Shown: positions 1-8,622, counted from the stretch's first letter. The stretch: 64,000 bases of DNA from Streptomyces cinerochromogenes (GCF_014648635.1 NZ_BMRM01000005.1:186001-250000); one strand, 5' to 3'. Notes: generated from the letters alone by a model not told the origin. Translations and numbers: made by a program.

Positions 1-56
1 GACGACAGGGCCTGCACGGCGAGTTCGCGGAGCGTGGGGCCTTCGGGACCGAACAT
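1..56 (-). CDS. Probable class I SAM-dependent methyltransferase, N-terminus only (cut by window edge)
   Basis: Reading leftward from the ATG at 56-54 gives MFGPEGPTLRELAVQALS before the window ends. This opening closely resembles the N-terminus I remember for a widespread Streptomyces class I methyltransferase family, but the SAM-binding motifs lie outside the window, so the call rests on memory of the start only. The frame has no stop in the visible 18 codons. The lipoprotein gene upstream on the same strand ends 74 bases away, so co-transcription is possible. Confidence 0.5.
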   Translation of the reverse strand, partial: MFGPEGPTLRELAVQALS

Positions 57-130
57 GGCGCCAGCCTATGCCGCAGGCCGGTGCGGCGGCAGGGGCGGCG
101 GGCCCGCTGCGGCGGTCCCGGCCGCGCTCC

Positions 131-616
131 TCAGCCGAAGGTGTCGTGGCACAGCTTCACGATTCCGGGCGCGGCCACGCCGTCCGCCTGCCGGCACAGC
201 GCGCGCATCTGGTCCGTGGGGGGCTTCCGGGGGGCCGGGCGGGGGCGCGGGGCCGGGCGTCGCGCGGGGGGCCTGCGCTCCGGGCGGGGGTGTCGCGCCG
301 GCGGGGCGGCGGCCCGGCGCGGCGGAGCGGACACCGGTGCGCGGCCGGGGCCGGGGTTCCGCCTCGGCGCGGCGGCCGGCCCGGGCCGGTTCCGGTGGGC
401 GTGGCCGGTGCGTACCAGTGCCGCCTTCCCGGACGGCTCCCTCAGCGGCTCCTGGAGGACCGAGGGGCGTACGGCCGTGGCGGGCGCGAGGGACTGCCGG
501 GGGTGGGCGGCGTCGGGGGCGGGGGCGGAGCTGACGGTGGTGCAGCCGGCGAGGCCCATCAGCGCCGCCGCCAGCAGCGGGAGAAGTCGGCGAGGCACCC
601 GCCCACTGTGCCGCAC
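131..616 (-). CDS. Putative secreted lipoprotein, Pro/Arg-rich
   Basis: A 161-residue protein begins at a GTG (616). Residues 1-25 form a lipoprotein signal: basic n-region (RHSGRVPRR), a Leu/Ala-rich core, and a lipobox LAGC with Cys25 as the predicted lipidated residue, so it should be anchored outside the cytoplasmic membrane. From about residue 60 to 135 the chain is almost only Pro, Arg and Ala, likely a disordered cell-wall-spanning stretch. The last 30 residues (DQMRALCRQADGV and onward) hold two Cys that could form a disulfide. No enzyme motif is visible and I do not recognise the family. The Pro/Arg segment could also reflect GC-driven sequence drift. Confidence 0.6.
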   Translation of the reverse strand: MRHSGRVPRRLLPLLAAALMGLAGCTTVSSAPAPDAAHPRQSLAPATAVRPSVLQEPLREPSGKAALVRTGHAHRNRPGPAAAPRRNPGPGRAPVSAPPRRAAAPPARHPRPERRPPARRPAPRPRPAPRKPPTDQMRALCRQADGVAAPGIVKLCHDTFG

Positions 617-721
617 CGCCCCGGCTCACGGCCCGCGCCGCCGGATATCACCACCCCCATGGGCGATCGGCCGGTACGGCGGGTTACGGCACCGGACCCG
701 CCCCGCCCGTGCCGTGCGGAT

Positions 722-1684
722 TCAGCCCTGCAACCGGCGCAGCGTGGCCTTCGCGTCGGTCTTCAGCCAGTCGGTGACGTCGGTGAGCGCGGGCGGGTCC
801 TTGTCCTCGTCGTAGGAGGTGAGGTAGGTGCTGTAGCTCATGGTGTACGTCATCCAGCCGTCGCGGACGGCGAGCGTGGCGTAACGCGAGCCGCTGGAGG
901 AGCCGTTGGTGGTGTCCTGGCTGACCAGGTAGGCCTCGTCGCCGATGCCCTCGACCGGGTCGACGTCGTAACCCGTGTGGCTCTCCCCGTAGTTCTTCCA
1001 GGTGGCGGTGAACTCCGGCCCGGGTTCGGTCTTCTTGTGCAGGTCCAGCTGGAGGGTCAGGTAGGCGTCCGCGTACGACGAGCCGGGCTTCTTCAGGCTC
1101 AGGCTGCAGTAACTCTCGTCCAGCGCCCCGTCCTTGAGGGCGTTGTGGGTCGGTGAGGAGTCGTTCTCGGTGTACTCGTCCTTGAAGGAGGAGTAGTCGG
1201 CACCGGAGCACAGGTTGGAGGGCGCCGAGTAGCCGCGCAGGTCCGCGCTGTCGCCCTTCCCTCCGACGAGGAAGACACCGGCCGCCCAGGCGGCGGACGC
1301 CACCACCGCGCCGACGGCCGCCCACAGCACCGCCCGGCCGGCTCCTCCGCCGCCGGCCGGGGGCGGGGGCGGCACGGGTCCGTAGGGCGACTGCACGTAG
1401 GGGTTCCCAGGCTGCGGCTGACCCGGGAGTCCCGGCTGCCCCGGGAGTCCTGGCTGTCCCGGAGCCGGCTGCCCCGGCAGTCCCGGCTGACCCGGCGCGG
1501 GGTGGCCGACCAGCGTGGGCTGGGCGTAGAAGGCTCCCGGCGGGGGTGACTGCGGGTTCGGGTACGGGTAGGCCGTCGGCTGCGGCGGCACGGCCGGCTG
1601 CGGCGCGGGCGGCTGCGGCGCGGGCGGCTGGGGCTGCTGCGCGGGCTGGTCGGCCGGCTGCGGGGGCTGCGGTGGCGTGGACAT
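722..1684 (-). CDS. Proline-rich single-pass membrane protein with extracytoplasmic domain
   Basis: The 320-residue product is started at the ATG at 1684 rather than the in-frame TTG six codons upstream, because MSTPPQPP is a usual Streptomyces opening. Residues 1-112 are Pro/Gln-rich, including a collagen-like run (PGQPGLPGQP units, about residues 64-92). A single membrane segment follows at about 118-141 (AVLWAAVGAVVASAAWAAGV). The C-terminal 180 residues form a Ser/Tyr-rich extracytoplasmic domain with two Cys (SNLCSGADYSS and ESYCSLSL) likely to pair, in the style of DUF3558/DUF4878-like sensor or substrate-binding domains. This N-in/C-out layout is common in Streptomyces proteins of unknown role. 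No function is assigned. Confidence 0.75.
   Translation of the reverse strand: MSTPPQPPQPADQPAQQPQPPAPQPPAPQPAVPPQPTAYPYPNPQSPPPGAFYAQPTLVGHPAPGQPGLPGQPAPGQPGLPGQPGLPGQPQPGNPYVQSPYGPVPPPPPAGGGGAGRAVLWAAVGAVVASAAWAAGVFLVGGKGDSADLRGYSAPSNLCSGADYSSFKDEYTENDSSPTHNALKDGALDESYCSLSLKKPGSSYADAYLTLQLDLHKKTEPGPEFTATWKNYGESHTGYDVDPVEGIGDEAYLVSQDTTNGSSSGSRYATLAVRDGWMTYTMSYSTYLTSYDEDKDPPALTDVTDWLKTDAKATLRRLQG
1400..1500. repeat. Collagen-like PGQPGLPGQP coding repeat
   Basis: Within the proline-rich membrane protein the DNA carries four or five imperfect copies of an 18-27 base unit encoding PGQPGLPGQP or PGQPAPGQP on the minus strand. All copies are in frame, so copy-number change would alter only the linker length between the cytoplasmic N-terminus and the membrane segment. 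Confidence 0.65.
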
Positions 1685-1711
1685 GTCGTGAAGATAGTAC
1701 AAGGTTGGCGG

Positions 1712-3004
1712 TCAAGTCCCCCGACGTCCGGGATCGTTACGGTCTGCGGACTTCTGCTCCGGTCCGAGCCGCACCGGCAGGCTCCGTACGCTGTTGCCGA
1801 CGAACCCCGCGTGCGGCGCCAGATCGGCTTCGGGCACGGCGAGTCCGAGCGCCGGGAAGCGGGTGAACAGCCGCTCCAGCGCGACCGTGGCCTCCAGCCG
1901 GGCCAAGGGTGCGCCCAGGCAGTAGTGGGCGCCGTGGCCGAGGGACAGGTGACGCACGGCACCGGGCCGGGCGGGGCGGGTGAGGTCGAAGCGGTCGGCG
2001 TCCGGTCCGTGCGCCGCCGGGTCGCGGCCGGCGGCGGAGTAACCGGCGAGCACCGGGGTGCCGGCGGGTATGGGCGTGCCGGCGACGGTCAGGTCCCGCA
2101 CGGGATAGCGGAACGGGAAGTAGCTGACCGGCGCGTCCCAGCGCAGCGTCTCCTCCACCGCGTCCGCCCAGCTCGCCTCGCCCGCGCGCACCAGGGCGAG
2201 CTGCTCGGGGTGGGCGCACAGGGCGCGTACGGCGTTGGTGATCAGGTTGAGGGTGGTCTCGTGGCCCGCGATGACCATCAGCAGCAGGGTGCCGATCAGC
2301 TCGTGCTGCCCGAGCCGGTCGCCGCCCTCGTCCCGGGCGGCGATGAGCGCACTGGTGAGGTCGTCGCCGGGCTGTGCCGCCTTCGCCGTGGCGATCCCGG
2401 TCAGGACGGCGACGAGTTCCCGGTTGGCGGCGACGGCCTCGTCGGGCCCGGTGTCCGTGGCCACGACCTGGCTGCCGAGCCGGTGCAGCCGGTCGCGGAA
2501 CTCGACGTCCACGCCGAGGAGTTCGCAGATGACACCCATCGGCAGCGGGAGGGCGAAGTGCCGCCGCAGATCGGCGACCCCGTCACCGGCGGCGGCTGCG
2601 CGCGCCAGGCCGTCGAGCAGCGTGTCGGTCAACTCCTCGATCCGGGGCCGTAGTCCGGCGACACGGCGCGGGGTGAAGGCGCGGGCGGCCAGGGAGCGCA
2701 GCCGCCGGTGGTCGTCACCGTCGGCGGTGGTCATGCCGGGGACGGTGGCGAAGGTCAGCAGCGGCCAGCCCTCGGCGATCCTTCCCTCGCGCAGGGCCGT
2801 GAAGTGACGGGCGTCCTTGGCCACGTCGGGGTGCTGCAGGAACTCCCTCAGCGCCTCGTGCCCCAGGACGGCCATGCCCTCGATACCGCCGGGCAGCTCG
2901 ACCGGGGCCACGGCACCCCGCGCCAGCAGCCGGGCGTTGACGGCGTGCGGGCAGCCGCCGGCGGGGTCGAGGCGGTACGGGGTGCGGGCGGAAGAGGGGT
3001 CCAC
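1712..3004 (-). CDS. Cytochrome P450
   Basis: A 430-residue cytosolic P450 of usual bacterial length. Visible family marks are the C-helix region HRRLRSLAARAF, the I-helix oxygen-activation motif AGHETT (about residue 246), the K-helix ExxR in EETLRW, and the heme-binding loop LGHGAHYCLG with the proximal thiolate Cys362. The usual Phe of FxxGxHxC is Leu here, a tolerated change. Start is GTG at 3004 with AGGAGG six bases upstream. No ferredoxin or reductase gene lies next to it, so redox partners must come from elsewhere, and no biosynthetic cluster is evident. The substrate cannot be told. The 5' flank holds an unusual tandem repeat. Confidence 0.93.
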   Translation of the reverse strand: MDPSSARTPYRLDPAGGCPHAVNARLLARGAVAPVELPGGIEGMAVLGHEALREFLQHPDVAKDARHFTALREGRIAEGWPLLTFATVPGMTTADGDDHRRLRSLAARAFTPRRVAGLRPRIEELTDTLLDGLARAAAAGDGVADLRRHFALPLPMGVICELLGVDVEFRDRLHRLGSQVVATDTGPDEAVAANRELVAVLTGIATAKAAQPGDDLTSALIAARDEGGDRLGQHELIGTLLLMVIAGHETTLNLITNAVRALCAHPEQLALVRAGEASWADAVEETLRWDAPVSYFPFRYPVRDLTVAGTPIPAGTPVLAGYSAAGRDPAAHGPDADRFDLTRPARPGAVRHLSLGHGAHYCLGAPLARLEATVALERLFTRFPALGLAVPEADLAPHAGFVGNSVRSLPVRLGPEQKSADRNDPGRRGT

Positions 3005-3052
3005 CGGATCCTCCTGACGTTTCCCGGACGGGGCCCCCGATCATCCCACCCC

Positions 3053-3152
3053 GGAACAGCGGGCATCCGCCCGCGGGAACAGCGGGCACTCCCATCCCGG
3101 GAACGGCGGCCGTCCCACCCCGCGAACAGCGGCCGTCCCACGCCGGAATAAC
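3053..3152. repeat. Imperfect 23-bp tandem repeats upstream of the P450
   Basis: The core GGAACAGCGGGC or a close variant begins at 3053, 3076, 3100 and 3123, with a decayed fifth copy at 3144. The spacings are 23, 24, 23 and 21 bases. The array occupies the space between the P450 start and the presumed rho promoter region. Periodicity is seen directly; any role in regulation is inference. Confidence 0.8.
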
Positions 3153-3462
3153 CCGATCCGGTGGTTTGTTGACCCGATCACGGACGCGGCACACCGTCGA
3201 GTGGTACCGTGCCGTGAGCACTTGTGCACGCCCGTCGTGGGCGCCGGTGCCCGTTTCTCCCCTTCTCGCTGATCCGCCCGCCGTTCTCCGGATGTCCGGC
3301 TCCCGGCGCGTCAGCTTCCCAGCACCACCTCAGGCAGGCGTTCGCCGCCGTACCCGGGGTGCCGCTCCCACCGCCCGGAGGCAGTCGCAGACGCCTCCCG
3401 CTCGCGGCCTCACCCCCTCCTCGCAGCGCATCTCTTCTCCGTCCGTGAAAGGACCTCTTCTC

Positions 3463-4611
3463 ATGACCACCACACTCGAACACCTTCCCGAGGCCCCGCA
3501 GGCCCCGTCCGCCCCGCTGGTCACCGGTGTCCTCGACATCGACGCGCACGGGAAGGGGCACCTGAGGGCCGCGCACCTCCTCCCCTCCGCCGGCGATCCG
3601 CAGGTCGCGCCGGCGCTGATCCGCCGGCACGGGCTGCGCAAGGGCGACCTGGTCGAGGGCGTCCGGGGTGCGCAGCGCACCCTGACCGACGTCGCCCGCG
3701 TCAACGGGCGCGCCCTGGGGAAGCAGCACTCCCGCCGGCACTTCCGCGACCTCACGCCGCTCCACCCGCACCGGCGCCTCCGCCTCGAACACCCCGGCTC
3801 CGGTCTCGCCGGACGCGTCACCGACCTGCTCGCACCGGTCGGCAAGGGCCAGCGCGGCCTCCTCGTGGCCCCGCCGAAGAGCGGCAAGACCGTACTGCTC
3901 CAGCAGCTCGCCGCCGCCGTGGCCGGCAACCACCCCGAGTGCCGGCTGATGGTCCTGCTGCTGGACGAGCGGCCCGAGGAGGTCACCGAGATGCGCCGCT
4001 CGGTGCGCGGCGAGGTGTACGCCTCCACCTTCGACCGGTCGCCCAAGGAGCACATCGCCCTCGCCGACCTCGTCGTGGAGCGGGCCAAACGCCTGGTCGA
4101 GGCCGGTGAGGACGTCGTCGTCCTGCTGGACTCGCTGACCCGGCTGTGCCGGGCCCACAACAACGCCTCCGCCGCGGGCGGCCGGACCCTGAGCGGCGGT
4201 GTCGACGCCGGCGCACTGCTCGGACCCAAGCGGTTCTTCGGCGCCGCGCGCCAGGCCGAGGAGGGCGGCTCGCTCACCATCCTCGCCACGGCCCTGGTGG
4301 ACACCGGCTCCCGCGCCGACGGCTACTTCTTCGAGGAGCTGAAGAGCACCGGCAACATGGAACTGCGCCTGGACCGGGACCTCGCCGGCCGCCGGGTCTT
4401 CCCCGCCGTCGACATCGACGGCAGCGGCACCCGACGGGAGGAACTCCTCCTCACCCCGGCCGAGTTGACGGCCGTACGCGGCCTGCGCCGTGCCCTGCGC
4501 TCCCGCGAGGCCGGGCCTACCGCCCTGGAGACCCTGCTGGAGCGGCTGCGCGCCACACCCGACAACGCCACGTTCCTGCGGCAGATCCTGCCCACCCTGC
4601 CGGCCGGCTGA
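3463..4611 (+). CDS. Transcription termination factor Rho paralogue, short form
   Basis: A 382-residue RecA-type hexameric helicase related to Rho. Visible are Walker A APPKSGKT (Lys142), the DERPEEVTEM segment, Walker B VVVLLDSLTRL, and the C-terminal GTGNMELRLDR-like STGNMELRLDRDLAGRR plus SGTRREELLL signatures. It lacks the long Arg/Asp-rich N-terminal insertion of the main actinobacterial Rho (usually well over 600 residues) and keeps only a short RNA-binding N-domain. Start is ATG 3463 with GAAAGGA nine bases upstream; the frame is open further upstream, but that part has no Rho similarity. About 290 bases separate it from the divergent repeat region, so a long leader is likely. All core ATPase motifs look intact, so it is probably active; its targets are unknown. 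Confidence 0.9.
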   Translation: MTTTLEHLPEAPQAPSAPLVTGVLDIDAHGKGHLRAAHLLPSAGDPQVAPALIRRHGLRKGDLVEGVRGAQRTLTDVARVNGRALGKQHSRRHFRDLTPLHPHRRLRLEHPGSGLAGRVTDLLAPVGKGQRGLLVAPPKSGKTVLLQQLAAAVAGNHPECRLMVLLLDERPEEVTEMRRSVRGEVYASTFDRSPKEHIALADLVVERAKRLVEAGEDVVVLLDSLTRLCRAHNNASAAGGRTLSGGVDAGALLGPKRFFGAARQAEEGGSLTILATALVDTGSRADGYFFEELKSTGNMELRLDRDLAGRRVFPAVDIDGSGTRREELLLTPAELTAVRGLRRALRSREAGPTALETLLERLRATPDNATFLRQILPTLPAG

Positions 4612-4627
4612 GTCCCGCCCCGGGACG

Positions 4628-4671
4628 CCGCGGGACCGCCGCGGGAGTGCCACAGGAGTGCCGCAGGAGCG
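4628..4671. repeat. 11-bp tandem repeat just after rho
   Basis: Four consecutive 11-base units run 4628-4638, 4639-4649, 4650-4660 and 4661-4671, with consensus CCGCGGGAGTG, starting 16 bases past the rho stop. They offer no strong hairpin, so I do not call a terminator here. Confidence 0.7.
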
Positions 4672-4754
4672 CCGGGTGCGGCATCCGGGTTGCCCGGAGA
4701 CCCGAACGGCCCGGGCAGCGTGGTGCGCGCGGACCATCTTCGTACGTTGATCAT

Positions 4755-5930
4755 ATGGTCACCGGATTCTCTTCTCGCGCGGCTGTGTCGGCCTGCTCCC
4801 TCTGTGTGGCGGGTCTGCTGGCGCTCACGCCGGCCGCTGCCGCCGCCGGACCCCGGGCCGGAGAGCCCCTCCCACCGGGTCCCCGGGCGGCGGTGCCCGC
4901 GCCGTCCCTGCTCTACCACTCCGGCGTCCAGGTCCGGCCGCACCGGGACACGCCCCAGCTGCCGGACGTCTCGGCGCTCTCCTGGCTCGTCGCCGACGCG
5001 GGCAGCGGCGAGGTGCTGGCCGCGAGCGACGCGCACCGCGAACTGCCGCCCGCCAGCACCCTGAAGACCCTCTTCGCGCTCACCGTCCTGCCGGCACTGC
5101 CCAGCGGGTTGCAGCACACCGTGCGGTACGAGGAACTGGCGGACGTCGGCGAGGGCAGCAGCCTGGTCGGCGTCGAGGAGGGGCACACCTACACGGTGGC
5201 GGACCTGTGGCGCGGGGTCTTCCTCAGCTCCGGGAACGACGCCGTGCACGTCCTCGCCCAGCTGGGCGGCGGCTGGCAGACCACGGTCCGCCGGATGCAG
5301 GACAAGGCCCGCTCGCTCGGCGCCCTCGACACCCATGTGGTCTCCCCGGACGGCTACGACGCCCCCGGCCAGGTGTCCTCCGCCTACGACCTGGCGGTGT
5401 TCGGGCGGACCGGCCTCGGCAACCCCGACTTCGCCCGTTACTGCGCCACCGTCGAGGCCCCCTTCCCCGGTGACGGGTCGTGGTACCCCATCGAGAACAC
5501 CAACCGGCTGCTGACCGGCGAGGACGGTGTGGCGCCCTACCCCGGGATCATCGGGATCAAGAACGGCTACACCAGCAACGCGGGCAACACGCTGGTGGCC
5601 GCGGCGCGCCGGGACGGGCGCACCCTCGTGGTGAGCGTGCTCAACCCTCAGGCGGGCGGCGGACTGACCGTGTACGAGGAGGCCCGGACCCTGCTCGACT
5701 GGGGTTTCGCGGCGGCCGGGCGGGTCGACCCGGTCGGCTCGCTGGACGGGCTGCGCCCGCCCTCCCGTCCGACCGCGTCCGCCGCACCGGTGGCGGCGGC
5801 CGTGGCCCCGGCGCGGGACGAGGACTCGGACTGGTCCGGCACCGCCGTCGTCGCGGGGCTGACCGGGCTCGGCGCGGGGGCCGTGGCGCTGGCGTTGCGG
5901 GCCAAGGGAGGCAGGTCGTCCCGCGGCTGA
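4755..5930 (+). CDS. D-alanyl-D-alanine carboxypeptidase, S11 family (DacA/DacC-like)
   Basis: A 391-residue low-molecular-weight penicillin-binding protein that trims the terminal D-Ala of peptidoglycan stem peptides outside the membrane. Signal peptide at residues 1-34. Active-site motifs are in order: STLK (Ser101, Lys104), SGN in LSSSGND-type context (FLSSGNDA), and a third box KNG in GIKNGYTS instead of the textbook KTG, a variant frequent in actinobacterial members. A C-terminal membrane anchor lies at about residues 362-382 (TAVVAGLTGLGAGAVALALR) followed by a basic tail, the usual layout. Its 3' end overlaps the oppositely directed glycosyltransferase gene by 283 bases. Confidence 0.92.
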   Translation: MVTGFSSRAAVSACSLCVAGLLALTPAAAAAGPRAGEPLPPGPRAAVPAPSLLYHSGVQVRPHRDTPQLPDVSALSWLVADAGSGEVLAASDAHRELPPASTLKTLFALTVLPALPSGLQHTVRYEELADVGEGSSLVGVEEGHTYTVADLWRGVFLSSGNDAVHVLAQLGGGWQTTVRRMQDKARSLGALDTHVVSPDGYDAPGQVSSAYDLAVFGRTGLGNPDFARYCATVEAPFPGDGSWYPIENTNRLLTGEDGVAPYPGIIGIKNGYTSNAGNTLVAAARRDGRTLVVSVLNPQAGGGLTVYEEARTLLDWGFAAAGRVDPVGSLDGLRPPSRPTASAAPVAAAVAPARDEDSDWSGTAVVAGLTGLGAGAVALALRAKGGRSSRG

Positions 5931-7075
5931 CCGACCGGCAGGCCGAGCAGCAGGCCCAGCGCGACCCAGGTGTAGAGGTTGCCGCCGAGGAACCCGGCCG
6001 GGCCGGAGGAGTCGCCGGCCCACAGCCACACCACGCTGGTGCACAGCACCGCGTACAGGGCCGCCGCGGTCCGCCGGTGCCCGGCGCGCACCAGCACCGC
6101 GAAGGACGGCAGCAGCCAGACCAGATGGTGCACCCAGGTGATGGGGCTGACCAGGCAGGCCGCCGCGCCGGTGAGCGCGAACGCCGCCGTCCTGTCACCG
6201 GCCGCGACCGCCCGGCGGCCGCGCCACCCCCAGACGCAGAGGGTCAGCAGGACCGCCGTCGCCCACAGCGGGCGGCCGGTCTCGCCGAGACGGGCCAGTA
6301 CCCCTTGCAGCGACTGGTTCGACACGTAGTCGAGGCGGCCCACCCGGCTGGTGTCCCACAGCGCCTCGGTCCAGTAGAAGCGGGAGGCCGCCGGGTCCGC
6401 CCAGAAGGCCAGCGCGGTCGCCACCCCGGCGACGGCCAGCGCGGTGCCGGCCGCCCGCCGGCGCCCGGCGAGCAGCAGCAGGCCGATGAAGAGGGCGGGC
6501 GTGAGCTTCACGGCGGCGGCGAGCCCGATCCCGGCGCCCGCCCAGCGGCCCCGGCCGGTCGCCGGCAGCCAGGAGTCGCCGAGGACCAGGGCGAGCAGCA
6601 CCAGGTTCACCTGGCCGAAGCTGACGGTGTCCCGCAGCGGCTCGAACAGGGCGAGCAGGCACAGGCACAGCGCCCACCGGTACCAGCCGTGCCGGCGCCA
6701 GTCGGGACCTGCGAGGATCCGCAGCACCACGGCCAGCGCGGCCAGGTTCACCAGCACGGACACCACGATCGCCGTGGTGCGGCCGACCAGGGCCAGCGGC
6801 AGCATGACGACGGCCGCGAAGGGCGGGTAGGTGAAGCCGTACGAGGTGCCCGGCACCCGGTAGTCGTAGATCCGGCCGCCGTGGTGCGCCCAGGTGTGCA
6901 CTGTGCCGTAGTACACGCGCAGGTCGAAGAAGCCGCGCAGCAGCGGCACGGTCGCCGTGAACACGGTCACCGCGGCCACGAGGAGCAGGACCAGCAGCAG
7001 CCGGCCCCGGTCCGTGCGCGGGCCCGGCGGTCGCCGCCGCCCGGGCCGTCCCGGCCGGTCCCCCGGGCCCGTCAT
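5648..7075 (-). CDS. GT87-type polyprenol-dependent mannosyl/glycosyltransferase
   Basis: A 475-residue multi-spanning membrane protein with the layout of GT87/DUF2029 enzymes, which move sugars from polyprenyl-phosphate donors to cell-envelope glycans. An early extracytoplasmic loop after the first helix (FFDLRVYYGTVHTW) and the YPPFAAV segment match the family; about ten hydrophobic helices follow. The start ATG (7075) overlaps the stop of the upstream mptB-like gene as ATGA, so the two are translationally coupled. After the last helix (about 5900) a low-complexity tail of some 85 residues runs antisense through the carboxypeptidase gene; it may be genuine read-through of an open frame rather than a selected domain. 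Confidence 0.85.
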   Translation of the reverse strand: MTGPGDRPGRPGRRRPPGPRTDRGRLLLVLLLVAAVTVFTATVPLLRGFFDLRVYYGTVHTWAHHGGRIYDYRVPGTSYGFTYPPFAAVVMLPLALVGRTTAIVVSVLVNLAALAVVLRILAGPDWRRHGWYRWALCLCLLALFEPLRDTVSFGQVNLVLLALVLGDSWLPATGRGRWAGAGIGLAAAVKLTPALFIGLLLLAGRRRAAGTALAVAGVATALAFWADPAASRFYWTEALWDTSRVGRLDYVSNQSLQGVLARLGETGRPLWATAVLLTLCVWGWRGRRAVAAGDRTAAFALTGAAACLVSPITWVHHLVWLLPSFAVLVRAGHRRTAAALYAVLCTSVVWLWAGDSSGPAGFLGGNLYTWVALGLLLGLPVGQPRDDLPPLARNASATAPAPSPVSPATTAVPDQSESSSRAGATAAATGAADAVGREGGRSPSSEPTGSTRPAAAKPQSSRVRASSYTVSPPPA

Positions 7076-8490
7076 GCCGTACCTCCCGGGAGGGCGGCGC
7101 GGCCGGCCTGGTGCGCCGCGGCCTGGCGGGCCTGGTGCGCCTGGCACAGGACGACCACGCCGAGTGCCCCGCCGGAGACCGCGAGCACCAGTTGACCGGC
7201 GTCGGCAGGGCCGCCGCCGGGGAGGACGGCGAGGGCGAGCACGCCCGCCAGGGCCGCCACCCGGTGCCGTACCGAGGCGCTGGGCGCGGCGGCGGCGATG
7301 AGGAACAGGCCCCACAGCAGGTACCAGGGCCGGATCGCCGGGCCGAGGACGGCTACCGCGAGGAGGCTCAGGCCCAGCGCGTACACCGGCCGGGGACGCA
7401 GCCGCAGCCAGATCAGCGGGACGGCCACGGCGGTGGCCGCGAGGCCGAGCAGCTGCCAGGCCGGGACGGCCAGCGGGGCCAGGTCGCTGCCGAGGTGGGC
7501 GAGCAGGGTGCCGGTGGCGCGGCCGAGCAGGCTGGTCAGCGCCCAGTTGTGCGGGGAGACCGGGGTGTCCAGGGCGCCGATCCAGCCGTAGCCGGTGCCG
7601 GCGAGGGCGGTCGCGGCGACCGTGGTCGTCGCGGCGGCCGCGGCGGTGACCAGTACGGCCGGCAGCGGGCGGCGGCCGGAGCGGACCCGCAGGGCCACGA
7701 CCGCCAGCAGACCGAGCGCCGCCGGCGCCTTGACCAGGGCGGCGAGCGTGACGAGGACCGCGCCGACGACGGGTCTGCGGCCCCGCGCGGCGACCAGGCC
7801 GAGCCCCAGCAGACCGAGCATGAGGGCGTCGTTGTGGGCGCCCGCGACCAGGTGCAGCAGCACGAGCGGGTTGAGGGCGCCGAGCCACAGCGCGGCGGAG
7901 GGGTCGGCACCGCTGTGCCGGGCCAGCCGGGGCAGCGCCACCGCCATGAGGGCCACGCCGAGCAGGGCGACCAGACGCATGCCGAGCAGGCCCGCGGGCA
8001 CCTCGCCGCGGGTCAGTCCGGACAGCGCGGAGGCCAGGACCAGGAAGGCGGGTCCGTAGGGGGCGCCGGTGTGCCGCCACATCGGGGCGACCTCGTCGGC
8101 GAGCGGGCCGCCGAGCTGCGCCGGGCCGTGGGCGTAGACGTCCATGTGGGCGTCGACCATGGCGCCCTGCGCGAGGTAGCTGTACACGTCCCGGCTGAAC
8201 AGCGGCGGGGCGAGCAGCAGCGGGGCCGCCCAGACGGCCAGCACGACCAGCAGCGCGCGCGGGCCGGGCGGCTCGGGACCGCGGACCAGACGGCCGAGGA
8301 GCACCCAGGCCGCGATCAGCAGGACGACGCCGAAGTACACCCCGACCAGGCCCAGCGCCGCCCGCGCCGAGGCCGGCGCCAGGAGGTCCCGGACGGGCAG
8401 GGCGCCGGCCGTCTCACCGCCGAGCGCGAGGAAGGCGGTACCGACCAGGCCCAGCACCTGGCAGCGGCGGAGGTCGACGGGGAACGCCAT
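7072..8490 (-). CDS. mptB: MptB-like polyprenol-phosphate-mannose alpha-1,6-mannosyltransferase
   Basis: A 472-residue polytopic protein whose early loop LFSRDVYSYLAQGAMV and the following APYGPAFLVL and LNPLVLLHLVAGAHNDALM segments match the MptB family of actinobacterial GT-C mannosyltransferases, which elongate lipomannan-type chains using polyprenyl-phosphate-mannose on the outer face of the membrane. The Asp in SRDVYSY is the expected catalytic acid of GT-C enzymes. I chose ATG 8490; an in-frame GTG lies three codons upstream and no clear ribosome site decides between them. It is the first gene of a two-gene unit with the GT87 protein. The specific Streptomyces glycan is unknown. Confidence 0.85.
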   Translation of the reverse strand: MAFPVDLRRCQVLGLVGTAFLALGGETAGALPVRDLLAPASARAALGLVGVYFGVVLLIAAWVLLGRLVRGPEPPGPRALLVVLAVWAAPLLLAPPLFSRDVYSYLAQGAMVDAHMDVYAHGPAQLGGPLADEVAPMWRHTGAPYGPAFLVLASALSGLTRGEVPAGLLGMRLVALLGVALMAVALPRLARHSGADPSAALWLGALNPLVLLHLVAGAHNDALMLGLLGLGLVAARGRRPVVGAVLVTLAALVKAPAALGLLAVVALRVRSGRRPLPAVLVTAAAAATTTVAATALAGTGYGWIGALDTPVSPHNWALTSLLGRATGTLLAHLGSDLAPLAVPAWQLLGLAATAVAVPLIWLRLRPRPVYALGLSLLAVAVLGPAIRPWYLLWGLFLIAAAAPSASVRHRVAALAGVLALAVLPGGGPADAGQLVLAVSGGALGVVVLCQAHQARQAAAHQAGRAALPGGTA

Positions 8491-8622
8491 GGCCAACACC
8501 GGTGCAGCGTGTCAACGCCGGGTGGCCGGAAGGAGACACTCCCTCCACCTGCGGGCGGCCCCCGTGTGACCGGCGCGTGAGCAGCGGTGACCGCCGGAGG
8601 GCGCGGGTGGCGGGGGCCGTAC

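Noticed and set aside
1712..3004. P450 as part of a natural-product cluster
   Set aside because: No ferredoxin, synthase, tailoring or resistance genes lie around it; the type II thioesterase is 40 kb away and also alone.
5648..8080. A single minus-strand frame of 810 codons spanning both glycosyltransferase genes
   Set aside because: Only the part from the ATG at 7075 has membrane helices and family motifs; the upstream part is Arg/Pro-rich antisense of the mptB-like gene.
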